A DNA stretch of 27,816 nucleotides. Source: an uncultured Collinsella sp. (GTDB lineage Bacteria > Actinomycetota > Coriobacteriia > Coriobacteriales > Coriobacteriaceae). The position numbers were made by a program, and so were the translations under genes. The notes under the pieces are model-generated. The model worked only from the letters and a program-made list of their open reading frames with translations. It was not told the DNA's origin and searched no databases. Of this stretch, positions 9,292-16,882 are shown piece after piece. Numbering within the stretch: the first letter of the stretch is position 1; every line of letters starts with the position of its first letter. Location of the stretch: contig UQZH01000026.1 in NCBI GenBank assembly GCA_900545445.1, positions 1 to 27,816 on the forward strand, read 5' to 3'.

Positions 9292-9320
9292 AGTATGACA
9301 CCTAGGTTTACAGCTGACAA
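9292..9320 (-). promoter_or_regulatory. nadA promoter
   Basis: On the minus strand, TTGTCA (9320-9315) and CATACT (9297-9292) are separated by exactly 17 nt. Transcription would start near 9285, about 30 nt ahead of the nadA ATG. The -35 box and spacer lie inside the palindrome at 9298-9341. Confidence 0.65.
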
Positions 9321-9341
9321 GACAGCTGTAAACCTAGGTGT
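9298..9341. promoter_or_regulatory. Candidate NiaR operator overlapping the nadA promoter
   Basis: ACACCTAGGTTTACAGCTG (9298-9316) and CAGCTGTAAACCTAGGTGT (9323-9341) form a perfect 19-bp inverted repeat with a 6-bp centre. It covers the -35 box and spacer of the nadA promoter, where a dimeric repressor would block RNA polymerase. niaR is the last gene of the operon it would control. The assignment to NiaR is inferred from position and symmetry, not from a verified consensus. Confidence 0.65.
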
Positions 9342-9498
9342 AAAGTTGAAATAAAGATTCGGTCATGCGGCAGGCCCATTTTCGAACTGACAAGTTAAGG
9401 ATAGTCGAGCTCTCGATAGCGCAGGGGGCATCTTTGGACGGCCGCCGCGCATGGTCGACGGCATGCCCGCCAGGCAATCGCTCGCCGGCGCCAATCCG

Positions 9499-10074
9499 CT
9501 ACAGTGGAGCGGCCGCCGGGGTCAGCTGCTTGATGTAAGCCCACATGCGCTGCTTGGCGGCTTTGTCGGTGAGCGCCGCCTCAAAACCGTCGAGCGCGAG
9601 CACGCGACGTCCCTGCACATGGGCGACCAGACCGGGTTTGAGCATGGCGGTGTCGAAGTCATCGATCGCCACGAGCATATCGGCGTAGGTCTCGCGCATG
9701 GTATCGGCCGCGCGATCGTCCAGCAGCAAGACCGCCTCGGGGTCCAAGGCCTCGAGCGCCTCGCGGAACAGCTCGCACGGTAGGCCCTCGCCTGTCGCGA
9801 CCGCCCCGTCACCCACGCCGGCGACGCTTGCCAGCACGCAAAAATCCTCGGGCGCGTAGCCGATGGCCCCAAGCGCCTTGCGCAACGCCGCGCCATCCGG
9901 GCCGGCGGCAAGCTCGCCACCCGAACGCTCGGCCTCGTCCAAATCGCCTTTGACTAGTACGATCGGCGAGCACGCGTTGCCCGCGATACGCACGCCGCGA
10001 CCCGCGAGCGATGCGAGCTCCTGCTCGGTCGCCTGGGCGATGGCTTCTTTTTTCTGGCTTTGTGACGTGGGCAT
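9499..10074 (-). CDS. Uncharacterised protein, weakly uracil-DNA-glycosylase-like
   Basis: A 191-residue cytoplasmic protein of unknown function. The order of strands and helices loosely recalls the UDG superfamily: CSPIVLVKGDLDEAERSGG, LRKALGAIGYAPEDFCVLAS, then LFREALEALDPEAVLLLDDRA near where family-4 UDGs have their P-x-hydrophobic-LG helix. The family's cluster cysteines and catalytic loop are not evident, so enzyme activity is doubtful. The ATG at 10074 is chosen because GGAGAG lies 5 nt upstream; the longer frame to 10104 would start inside the -10 box. It is monocistronic and diverges from thioredoxin. Confidence 0.7.
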   Translation of the reverse strand: MPTSQSQKKEAIAQATEQELASLAGRGVRIAGNACSPIVLVKGDLDEAERSGGELAAGPDGAALRKALGAIGYAPEDFCVLASVAGVGDGAVATGEGLPCELFREALEALDPEAVLLLDDRAADTMRETYADMLVAIDDFDTAMLKPGLVAHVQGRRVLALDGFEAALTDKAAKQRMWAYIKQLTPAAAPL

Positions 10075-10102
10075 GCGCTCTCCAATCGTTTGCGTGCCCA
10101 CC

Positions 10103-10108
10103 ATTATA
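10103..10108 (-). promoter_or_regulatory. -10 box of the UDG-like gene
   Basis: A perfect TATAAT on the minus strand lies 28 nt ahead of the ATG at 10074, which supports that start. No good -35 box is visible at 16-18 nt. Confidence 0.45.
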
Positions 10109-10150
10109 TAAAAGAGCCGGCCGCGAGTGGTTGCTTTGCGGGCGGCTGGG

Positions 10151-10156
10151 TATAAG
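10151..10156 (+). promoter_or_regulatory. Possible -10 box for trx
   Basis: TATAAG follows a GC-rich stretch, about 55 nt ahead of the thioredoxin ATG. The -35 is poor (TTG within GTGGTTGCTTTG), so this is a weak call. Confidence 0.3.
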
Positions 10157-10210
10157 CACGGTCGTACTGAGTTTTACGCGGCCAAGCCGCGTCGCATTAT
10201 GGAGGTCACC

Positions 10211-10531
10211 ATGGCTGACATTAATCAGATTACCCCCGAGAACTTCGATTCCATCGTTAACGACAGCCTGCCCGTGCTGGTCGATTTTTGGGCACCGTGG
10301 TGCGGGCCCTGTCGATCCCTCTCGCCCATCGTTGACGAGGTTGCCGATGAGCTGGCGGGCAAGCTTGCCGTTGCCAAATGCAACGTCGACGACAACCAGG
10401 ACCTGGCCATGAAGTATGGCGTCATGAGCATCCCCACGCTGGTTGTGTTTAAGAACGGCGAGGAGATTGACCGCTCGGTTGGCGCTCTGCCCAAGGCGAG
10501 GCTGCAGGCGCTGCTGGAGAAGTATCTGTAA
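10211..10531 (+). CDS. trxA: Thioredoxin
   Basis: A 106-residue thioredoxin that reduces protein disulfides in the cytoplasm. The redox motif WCGPC lies in VLVDFWAPWCGPCRSLSP (about residues 22-39). The cis-proline is in SIPTLVVFKNGEEIDR and the conserved GALPKARLQALLEKYL helix ends the protein. The ATG at 10211 is chosen because GGAGGT sits 4 nt before it; upstream in-frame starts lack a ribosome site. It is apparently monocistronic, with a terminator about 120 nt downstream. The symbol marks the family; Coriobacteriia often have several paralogues. Confidence 0.95.
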   Translation: MADINQITPENFDSIVNDSLPVLVDFWAPWCGPCRSLSPIVDEVADELAGKLAVAKCNVDDNQDLAMKYGVMSIPTLVVFKNGEEIDRSVGALPKARLQALLEKYL

Positions 10532-10652
10532 TACGCTTGTTACATGTTGCCGTCTGCCTGCCGTCCATGAGCGCTTTTGCACCGCTCGCCGGACTTCTGG
10601 ATGCACCGAGTGCAACCACGGATAGTATGGTAGTCACAAACAGCCCCCAGTG

Positions 10653-10690
10653 AACGGGTGCGGGTCGCACAGACTCGCACCCGTTTTCTT
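10653..10690 (+). terminator. Rho-independent terminator after trx
   Basis: AACGGGTGCG pairs with CGCACCCGTT, followed by TTCTTAT. It lies between trx and the nickel/hyp cluster. The 10532-10652 stretch before it holds only a small TGCAC-CGA-GTGCA hairpin. Confidence 0.75.
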
Positions 10691-10762
10691 ATGCAGCTGC
10701 GCACAGAGCGGGCGTAGTAAAATCTGAACCACTGAACTGCCCCATACAAAAGGAGATTTTCC

Positions 10763-11011
10763 ATGCATGACGTCGGAATGAACATGAGCCAGCTTGCCAT
10801 GAGCGTCAAGCAGGTCGACGACACCATCGAGCTCGCTCACGAGTGGAGCCATCAGCTGCTGCATGCGACCGAGAATTTTGACATGGAGCGCATCGGCGCC
10901 AAGCTCGAGGCCGCCATGGCCGCGCTCCACGAGGCGCATGACGCGCTCGAGGGCTACGAGGAAGCCATCGAGGCCGACCACAACTCCGTCGGCTCCGTGA
11001 AGCTGGTGTAA
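10763..11011 (+). CDS. Small His-containing helical protein, first gene of the nikR-hyp cluster
   Basis: An 82-residue protein I do not recognise. It starts after a good ribosome site (AAAGGAGATTTTCC). The N-terminus MHDVGMNMSQLA resembles the nickel-ligand start of HypA (MHExxL), but the HypA zinc-finger cysteines are absent; there is no cysteine at all. The rest is predicted amphipathic helix (residues 8-70) with seven histidines (2, 26, 30, 34, 56, 59, 74). Its stop is one base from the nikR GTG, so the two are co-translated. A nickel-handling role is an inference from context only. It could equally be a helical-bundle adaptor. Confidence 0.75.
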   Translation: MHDVGMNMSQLAMSVKQVDDTIELAHEWSHQLLHATENFDMERIGAKLEAAMAALHEAHDALEGYEEAIEADHNSVGSVKLV

Positions 11012-11012
11012 G

Positions 11013-11525
11013 GTGGCCGAACACGAGCACAGCTGCGGGTACGAGCACGAGCATCCGCACGGGGCGGATGGTAACGCGGGCTGCCACTGTAGTGGTTCCG
11101 GCTCCGAGCTGGTCCGTTTTTCGGTTACCGCACCCGACGACCTGCTGCGCCGTTTTGACGAGCAGATCGCACGCCGCGGCGACGTGGCCAACCGATCCGA
11201 GGCCGTGCGCGACCTGATTCGCGCCTCGATCGCCAAGGAGCAGATGCGCACGCCCGATGAGCACGTTATCGGGTCGCTCACCATGATCTACGACCATCAC
11301 ACCGGCGATCTGACGCGCCGCCTGGACGAGGTGCAGCACGACTACACCGACGAGATCGTATCGACGATGCACGTGCATTTGGATCACCACAACTGCTTGG
11401 AGATTCTGGCACTCAAGGGTCGCGGCGAGCGCGTCTACGAACTAGCCGACCGCCTGCTGGGCCTGCGCGGCGTTAAGCACGGCGAGCTCACGTGCGCCGC
11501 CACCAAGCAGAGCCTGGGGCTGTAA
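11013..11525 (+). CDS. nikR: NikR, nickel-responsive regulator with His/Cys-rich N-tail
   Basis: A 170-residue ribbon-helix-helix regulator. The DNA-binding RHH covers about residues 33-75 (LVRFSVTAPDDLLRRFDEQ, NRSEAVRDLIRASI). The C-terminal ACT-like nickel domain keeps all four ligands, H109, H120, H122 and C128, spaced as H76/H87/H89/C95 of E. coli NikR. A 31-residue extension precedes the RHH and has six His and three Cys within residues 4-26 (MAEHEHSCGYEHEHPHG...CHC), which standard NikR lacks. The GTG start is one base after the upstream stop; no strong Shine-Dalgarno is seen, consistent with translational coupling. It likely controls nickel uptake and/or hydrogenase genes. Confidence 0.93.
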   Translation: MAEHEHSCGYEHEHPHGADGNAGCHCSGSGSELVRFSVTAPDDLLRRFDEQIARRGDVANRSEAVRDLIRASIAKEQMRTPDEHVIGSLTMIYDHHTGDLTRRLDEVQHDYTDEIVSTMHVHLDHHNCLEILALKGRGERVYELADRLLGLRGVKHGELTCAATKQSLGL

Positions 11526-11543
11526 CGGGATTTCCCGCAGCGC

Positions 11544-11613
11544 ACCTGCCAAATAGGGACAGGTTTGTTTTGGCAGGTTTAGAAGTTTTACCTACCAAAA
11601 TAAACCTGTCCCT
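11544..11613. repeat. Long palindrome with two competing hairpins between nikR and hypF
   Basis: AGGGACAGGTTTGTTTTGG (11555 on) pairs with CCAAAATAAACCTGTCCCT ending at 11613, followed by TTTTT on the plus strand. An upstream ACCTGCCAAA (11544-11553) can instead pair with the TTTGGCAGGT inside the left arm. The layout is that of an anti-terminator/terminator pair, or of a tandem REP-like repeat. Confidence 0.7.
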
Positions 11614-11642
11614 TTTTGGTCGGTTTTGATGAGGGGTGTCGC

Positions 11643-14114
11643 ATGCGGCATGTGCATATTCATGTGACGGGCATTGTGCAGGGCGTTGGCATGCGACCGT
11701 TTGTGTATCGCGAGGCCATGGCACATGGCATTTGTGGATGGGTGCTCAATGCGGGCGACGGCGTGCATATCGAGGCGCACGCTCCGGCCGATGCGCTCGA
11801 TGCTTTTGTTGCCGCGCTTTCTGAGCATGCGCCTGCGGCAGCCCGCGTAGAGCATGTCGAGGTTGTGGACTTGGCAGCCAACGGTTGGGATGCCGCCAAC
11901 GAACAGGGTTTTCGCATCGTAGCATCGCAGGACCAGACCGCGCACACGACGCTCGTCTCGCCCGATATCGCCACCTGCAACGATTGCTTGCGCGAATTGT
12001 TCGATCCCGCCGACCGACGCTATCACTACCCCTTTATCAACTGCACTAACTGCGGGCCACGCTTTACCATCATCCGATCGTTGCCTTATGACCGAGCGGC
12101 CACGTCGATGGATTGTTTTTCCATGTGTCCCAGGTGTGCCGCGGAGTATGCCGACCCACTCGACCGGCGTTTTCACGCGCAACCCGATGCCTGCTTTGAT
12201 TGCGGGCCGCATATTACGTGGCGCGAAGCGGGCGTGGGCGATGGGCCGGGCGAAGCCGCCGCGTCGCTGGCCGTCGGCACCACACGCGAGGCCAGCGACG
12301 CCATTATCGACCGCTGTGTTGAGCTGCTGGCCAGCGGTGGCATCGTCGCCATCAAGGGCCTGGGCGGATTCCACTTAGCATGCGACGCCTCCAACGAGCA
12401 GGCGGTGGCCGAGCTGCGCCGTCGCAAACGCCGCAGCAACAAACCGCTTGCCGTCATGGTGCGCAGTCTTGCCGATGCCGGGCGCCTGTGTCATATCGAC
12501 GATGCTGAACGCGATCTGCTCGCCGGCAGCATCCGCCCCATTGTGCTGCTGCGCCGGCGCACTGTTGGCGAGGGCAACGGCGGTTCCCCCGACGCCCTCG
12601 CGCTCGCGCCGTCCGTCACGCGCGACCTTCCTGAGCTCGGCGTCATGCCCCCCTATACGCCGCTTCAACATCTGTTGCTTGCCGCGGCAGAAGCCTGCGG
12701 TATGCACGCGCTCGTCATGACCAGCGGAAACCTGAGCGAAGAACCCATCGAGACCGACGACGACCTCGCCTGGGAACACCTCGTTGCCGCCGGCATCGCC
12801 GACGCGCTGCTCGGTAACGACCGCGCGATTCTCTCGCGCTATGACGATTCCGTGGTGCGCGTGGTTGACGGCACCGTTATGCCCGTGCGCCGCGCTCGCG
12901 GATATGCACCCCAGCCGCTGCCGTTGCCGGCGCTCGACCGCGCTCCGTCCTGCGTGCTTGCCTGCGGGCCACAACAAAAGGCCACGATTGCGCTCACGCG
13001 TGAAGGGACGAACGGCGAGGCGACCTGTTTTGTGTCGCAGCATATCGGCGATGTTGAAAACGGCGGGACCTTCGATGCCTGGAACGCCGCGCGCACGCGC
13101 TTGGAAGATCTCTTTGACTTGGCGCCCGCCGCCTTGGCCTGCGATGTACACCCCAGTTATCTATCGGGCCAGTGGGCGCGCGAGCAGGCGCGAAAATGCA
13201 ATCTGCCGCTCGTCGAGGTGCAGCACCATCATGCGCATATCGCGAGCGTAATGGCCGAGGCCATCGCCGCGGGCCAGCTTACAACCGACGCGCGCGTCCT
13301 TGGCATCGCCTTTGACGGCACCGGCGCCGGCACCGATGGGACCATTTGGGGCGGCGAGTTTCTTGTTGCCAGCCTTGGCGGCTTTGAGCGCGCCGCGCAT
13401 TTGCGCACCTGGGCGCTCCCCGGCGGGGCGGCCTCCGTGCGCGACGCCCGCCGCAACGCCTTTGCCCTGCTCAGTGAGCTCGGCCTGCTCGAGCACCCAG
13501 GCGCCGCTCGGCTTTTGGACAGCCTCGACGAGCAAACGCGCAGCGTGACAGCCACCATGATCGAGCGCGGCATCAACAGCCCGCGTACCAGCAGCATGGG
13601 GCGTCTCTTTGATGCCGCGGCAGCAATTCTAGGCATCTGCGACAAGGCGACCTACGAGGGCGAACCCGCCATCGAGCTTGAGGCTGCCGTCTGGCGCGCG
13701 CTCGACAACGAAATCGCCCATTTTCCCGACGACAACGCCGGCTATTTCGCATCTGGCCCATCGTGGCTGGACGGCCCCTATGTTCTGGACCAGAAAGCAC
13801 TCTTTGAGGCACTTTTGGGAGGAATTGAAGCCGGAGCGCCCGCCGACAGGCTCGCACTCGACTTCCATGTCGCCGTCGCGCGCTCTTCGGCACGAATCGC
13901 ACGCGAAATCTGCGCGCGCGAAGGCATCGATACCGTCGCACTCTCGGGCGGCGTGTTCATGAACCGACTTTTGCTTCAGCTCCTCACCCGCAAGCTTAAA
14001 GACGCAGGCCTTACGGTCTTGATTCCCCAAACCGTGCCCGTTAACGACGGCTGCATCGCCTACGGTCAGGCAGCAGTCGCACGCACTCGCCTCGCACAGG
14101 TCGCGCCACAATAG
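11643..14114 (+). CDS. hypF: HypF, carbamoyltransferase of [NiFe] hydrogenase maturation
   Basis: An 823-residue four-part enzyme. It has an N-terminal acylphosphatase domain (HVTGIVQGVGMRPFVYRE, residues 7-24) and a zinc-finger region with four CxxC pairs at 112/115, 134/137, 162/165 and 184/187. A YrdC-like domain follows (GIVAIKGLGGFHLACDA, NKPLAVMVR), then a Kae1-like C-terminal domain with QHHHAHIASVMAE, GIAFDGTGAGTDG, WGGEFLV and ALSGGVFMNRLLL. It makes carbamoyl-AMP and passes the carbamoyl group to the HypE C-terminal cysteine, the source of the cyanide ligands. The ATG at 11643 is supported by GAGGGGTG and by the domain boundary. All catalytic parts look intact. Confidence 0.97.
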   Translation: MRHVHIHVTGIVQGVGMRPFVYREAMAHGICGWVLNAGDGVHIEAHAPADALDAFVAALSEHAPAAARVEHVEVVDLAANGWDAANEQGFRIVASQDQTAHTTLVSPDIATCNDCLRELFDPADRRYHYPFINCTNCGPRFTIIRSLPYDRAATSMDCFSMCPRCAAEYADPLDRRFHAQPDACFDCGPHITWREAGVGDGPGEAAASLAVGTTREASDAIIDRCVELLASGGIVAIKGLGGFHLACDASNEQAVAELRRRKRRSNKPLAVMVRSLADAGRLCHIDDAERDLLAGSIRPIVLLRRRTVGEGNGGSPDALALAPSVTRDLPELGVMPPYTPLQHLLLAAAEACGMHALVMTSGNLSEEPIETDDDLAWEHLVAAGIADALLGNDRAILSRYDDSVVRVVDGTVMPVRRARGYAPQPLPLPALDRAPSCVLACGPQQKATIALTREGTNGEATCFVSQHIGDVENGGTFDAWNAARTRLEDLFDLAPAALACDVHPSYLSGQWAREQARKCNLPLVEVQHHHAHIASVMAEAIAAGQLTTDARVLGIAFDGTGAGTDGTIWGGEFLVASLGGFERAAHLRTWALPGGAASVRDARRNAFALLSELGLLEHPGAARLLDSLDEQTRSVTATMIERGINSPRTSSMGRLFDAAAAILGICDKATYEGEPAIELEAAVWRALDNEIAHFPDDNAGYFASGPSWLDGPYVLDQKALFEALLGGIEAGAPADRLALDFHVAVARSSARIAREICAREGIDTVALSGGVFMNRLLLQLLTRKLKDAGLTVLIPQTVPVNDGCIAYGQAAVARTRLAQVAPQ

Positions 14115-14245
14115 GCTGTTCGGCCAGCCCGCAAGCCGCCGTCTCACAGGTGTAGCGCGTTTGCCCGCAGCGCCCGCGAGCGCTACCATCAACTGATGGA
14201 TTATTGAGCGCCCGTCCAGCGCAAAGCGTATAAAAGGGGAACAAT

Positions 14246-14506
14246 ATGTGCCTTGCCGTTCCCGGTAAAGTAGTCAAACGCGACGACGACCTCAAGGCCA
14301 CCGTCGACATGATGGGCATCGAGCGCCCCGTGTCGCTGCGACTCGTGCCGACGGCGCAGGTTGGCGACTATATTCTCGTACACGCCGGCTTTGGCATCCA
14401 GATTGTCGACGAGCAGGAAGCACAGGAAACGCTCGAGCTTGTTAATGCCATGTCCGAGCTGGTCGAAGAAGACCAGCTGACCACCAACCCGGCGGAGGCT
14501 TACTAG
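14246..14506 (+). CDS. hypC: HypC, hydrogenase maturation chaperone
   Basis: An 86-residue HypC/HybG-type chaperone. It begins MCLAVPGKV, with the essential Cys2 that holds the Fe(CN)2CO unit with HypD and contacts the hydrogenase large subunit. The OB-fold continues with GDYILVHAGFGIQIVDEQEAQETLEL. AAAAGGGGAAC precedes the ATG. The stop overlaps the hypD GTG by one base. A weak promoter-like TTGAGC-N19-TATAAA lies at 14204-14234 within the 131-nt gap after hypF, so hypCDE may have its own start. Confidence 0.96.
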   Translation: MCLAVPGKVVKRDDDLKATVDMMGIERPVSLRLVPTAQVGDYILVHAGFGIQIVDEQEAQETLELVNAMSELVEEDQLTTNPAEAY

Positions 14507-15618
14507 TGGCGCCCGAGCAGCCGGCGCGCTCCGGTATCGATTTCTCGGCATTCCGCGATCCCAAGCTGGCTCGCGAGCTCATCGAGCGCATTCATGAGCT
14601 TGTCGGCGACCGCACCATCAACCTTATGGAAGTCTGCGGCACGCATACCGTGAGCATCGGGCGCTATGGCTTTCGCTCCATTATGCCGGCCGGGCTCAAG
14701 CTGCTGAGCGGCCCGGGCTGCCCCGTCTGCGTCACCGCCAACCGCGACATCGACCACGCAATCGCGCTCGCCAACATAGACGGCGCCATCATCACCACCT
14801 TTGGCGACATGATGCGCGTGCCCGGATCATCCACCTCGCTCGCTGCGCAAAAGGCGGCGGGGCGCGATATCCGTATCGTCTATTCCCCGCTCGACGCGCT
14901 CGACATTGCCGAGCAAAACCCTGATCGCCCGGTCATTTTTATGGGCGTGGGCTTTGAGACTACGACGCCCACCATCGCCGCCGCCATCTTGGAGGCCGAG
15001 GCGCGCGGGCTTTTGAACTTCTCGGTCTATTGCGCCCACAAGGCCACGCCGCCGGCGTTGCGCGCCATCGCCAACGACCCCGAGACCACCATCGACGGCT
15101 TTATCCTGCCGGGCCACGTCGCCACCATCACGGGCTTGGCGCCCTTTAGCTTTTTGGTCGACGAATTCAATACCCCGGGCGTGGTCACGGGATTTGAACC
15201 GGTCGATATCCTGCAGGGCATCTGCATGCTGGTCCAGATGGTTGTCGAGGACAGGCCGGTGATTGACAACGCCTACCGCCGTGGCGTCAACGCAGACGGC
15301 AATCCCGTGGCGCGCCAGCTGGTCGAGCAGGTGTTTGAGCCGTGCGATACCACATGGCGCGGGCTGGGGCTGATTGCCAACTCGGGCCTTTCCATCCGCC
15401 CCGAGTTCTCGCGCTTTGATGCCCGCGCTCGCTTTGACGTGCCCGTTGAGGCGACGGTCGAGCCGCGCGGGTGCCGCTGCGGCGACGTGCTGCGCGGGGC
15501 CATTGCGCCGAGCAGCTGCCCGCTCTTTGGCCGCACCTGCACGCCCGAGCACCCCGTCGGCCCGTGCATGGTGAGCTCCGAGGGCAGCTGCGCGGCGTAC
15601 TACCGCTACCGCGACTAG
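14506..15618 (+). CDS. hypD: HypD, Fe-S scaffold for Fe(CN)2CO assembly
   Basis: A 370-residue protein with a [4Fe-4S] cluster and redox thiols. Conserved motifs are LMEVCGTHT (residues 40-48), GPGCPVC (69-75), FMGVGFETTTPTIA, CAHKATPPAL and HVATITGLAPF. The Cys-rich end (RGCRCGDVLRG, SCPLFGRTC, GPCMVSSEGSCAAYYRY) supplies the cluster ligands. It forms the scaffold complex with HypC and receives cyanide from HypE. Translation starts at GTG, with GGCGGAGG upstream and a one-base overlap with the hypC stop (TAGTG), which argues for coupled synthesis of the HypC-HypD pair. Confidence 0.97.
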   Translation: MAPEQPARSGIDFSAFRDPKLARELIERIHELVGDRTINLMEVCGTHTVSIGRYGFRSIMPAGLKLLSGPGCPVCVTANRDIDHAIALANIDGAIITTFGDMMRVPGSSTSLAAQKAAGRDIRIVYSPLDALDIAEQNPDRPVIFMGVGFETTTPTIAAAILEAEARGLLNFSVYCAHKATPPALRAIANDPETTIDGFILPGHVATITGLAPFSFLVDEFNTPGVVTGFEPVDILQGICMLVQMVVEDRPVIDNAYRRGVNADGNPVARQLVEQVFEPCDTTWRGLGLIANSGLSIRPEFSRFDARARFDVPVEATVEPRGCRCGDVLRGAIAPSSCPLFGRTCTPEHPVGPCMVSSEGSCAAYYRYRD

Positions 15619-15666
15619 CCCGGGCACACCCGCACACCGGCACCACCCACGATTGGAGTTTTCGAT

Positions 15667-16701
15667 ATGTCCCATAGCGTTACCGATAGCACCGTCCTGC
15701 TGGGCCACGGCTCCGGCGGCCAGATGATGAAACGCATCATCGATGAGGTCTTTTTGGATGCCTTTGGGTCGCCCGAGCTGCTCGAAGGCAACGATGCCGG
15801 CGTCGCCGCGCTGCCCGCGAGCGGGCGCATCGCCATGTCGACCGACAGCTTTGTAGTCTCGCCGCAGTTCTTCCCCGGTGGCAACATCGGCCGCCTCGCC
15901 GTATGCGGAACCGTCAACGACGTCGCGACCTCGGGCGCCAACGTGCGCTACCTGTCGTGCGGCTTTATCCTCGAAGAGGGCTATCCCATGGATAAGCTCC
16001 GCCAGATTGTGCAGACGATGGCCGAAACGGCGCACGAGGCGGGCGTGTCCATAATCACGGGCGACACCAAGGTGGTCGAACGCGGCGGGGCCGACGGCGT
16101 CTACATCAATACCGCCGGCGTGGGCGAGGTTCCCGCGGGCGTGGCGCTCAGCGGTGCCAACTGCCAGCCCGGCGATGTCATTCTGGTATCGGGTACGCTG
16201 GGCGACCACGGTATCGCCATCATGAGCCAACGCGAGGGCCTGGCGTTTTCGAGCACGATCGAAAGCGATGCCGCGCCGCTCAACCACCTGATTGCCGACG
16301 TTTTGGCCGCAGCGCCCGACACGCGTTGCTTTCGCGACCCCACGCGCGGTGGCCTGGCGTCCACTCTCAACGAGTTTGCCCAGGCCAGCGGTGTTGCCAT
16401 GGAGGTCGACGAGGATGCCGTGCCCGTGCGTCCCGACGTGCAGGCCGCCTGCGAGATGCTCGGCTACGATGTGTTGCAGGTGGCAAACGAGGGCAAGATG
16501 GTTGCCGTCGTGCCGGCCGAGCAAGCCGATGCCGCGCTGGCGGCCATGCGTGCCGCGCGCTACGGCGAAAACGCCGCGATTATCGGCCGCGTGCTGCCGT
16601 TTGGACCGGACGCTCGGCCCGTCGTGCGCGTACGCACCGGCTGGGGCTCGACCCGCATCCTCGACATGCTCGTGGGAGAGCAGCTGCCAAGGATTTGCTA
16701 G
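15667..16701 (+). CDS. hypE: HypE, thiocarbamate dehydratase (cyanide donor)
   Basis: A 344-residue PurM/AIR-synthase-like ATPase. Motifs include LLGHGSGGQMMKRII, GNDAGVAALP, STDSFVVSPQFFPGGNIG, CGTVNDVATSGA, IITGDTKVV, FRDPTRGGLASTLNEFA and EGKMVAVVPA. The protein ends in PRIC, the C-terminal cysteine that HypF carbamoylates and HypE dehydrates to thiocyanate. GGAG precedes the ATG. It is the last gene of hypF-C-D-E and is followed by a strong hairpin. No hydrogenase structural gene, hypA or hypB lies in the window. Confidence 0.97.
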   Translation: MSHSVTDSTVLLGHGSGGQMMKRIIDEVFLDAFGSPELLEGNDAGVAALPASGRIAMSTDSFVVSPQFFPGGNIGRLAVCGTVNDVATSGANVRYLSCGFILEEGYPMDKLRQIVQTMAETAHEAGVSIITGDTKVVERGGADGVYINTAGVGEVPAGVALSGANCQPGDVILVSGTLGDHGIAIMSQREGLAFSSTIESDAAPLNHLIADVLAAAPDTRCFRDPTRGGLASTLNEFAQASGVAMEVDEDAVPVRPDVQAACEMLGYDVLQVANEGKMVAVVPAEQADAALAAMRAARYGENAAIIGRVLPFGPDARPVVRVRTGWGSTRILDMLVGEQLPRIC

Positions 16702-16791
16702 CGGCTGCTCTGCAAGCTGCCCAGCATCCGACCACAATCGGCCCGCCCATTTTCACTGGGACGTTGGCCCACTCAAACTGCGGGGAGATGG

Positions 16792-16830
16792 AAGGGCCCT
16801 CCTGCCGAGCTGATCGGCAGGAGGGCCCTT
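16792..16830. terminator. 17-bp perfect hairpin between convergent genes
   Basis: AAGGGCCCTCCTGCCGA pairs exactly with TCGGCAGGAGGGCCCTT, between the ends of hypE (plus) and the surface-protein gene (minus). T tracts are weak on both sides. It is probably a bidirectional terminator. Confidence 0.75.
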
Positions 16831-16882
16831 CGCTTTGCAAGACCATACTCCTTGCAGTATTTACCTGTCAGGCAGACGCTCG

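Noticed and set aside
10532..10762. NikR operator (GTATGA-N16-TCATAC) upstream of the nikR cluster
   Set aside because: GTATGG occurs near 10625 but no matching inverted half-site lies 16 nt away.
14204..14234. Separate promoter for hypCDE
   Set aside because: TTGAGC and TATAAA are 19 nt apart, longer than usual, so it is mentioned only under hypC and not called as a feature.
14827..16737. 636-codon minus-strand frame opposite hypD and hypE
   Set aside because: It is an exact antisense of two well-conserved genes, with no ribosome site or family resemblance.
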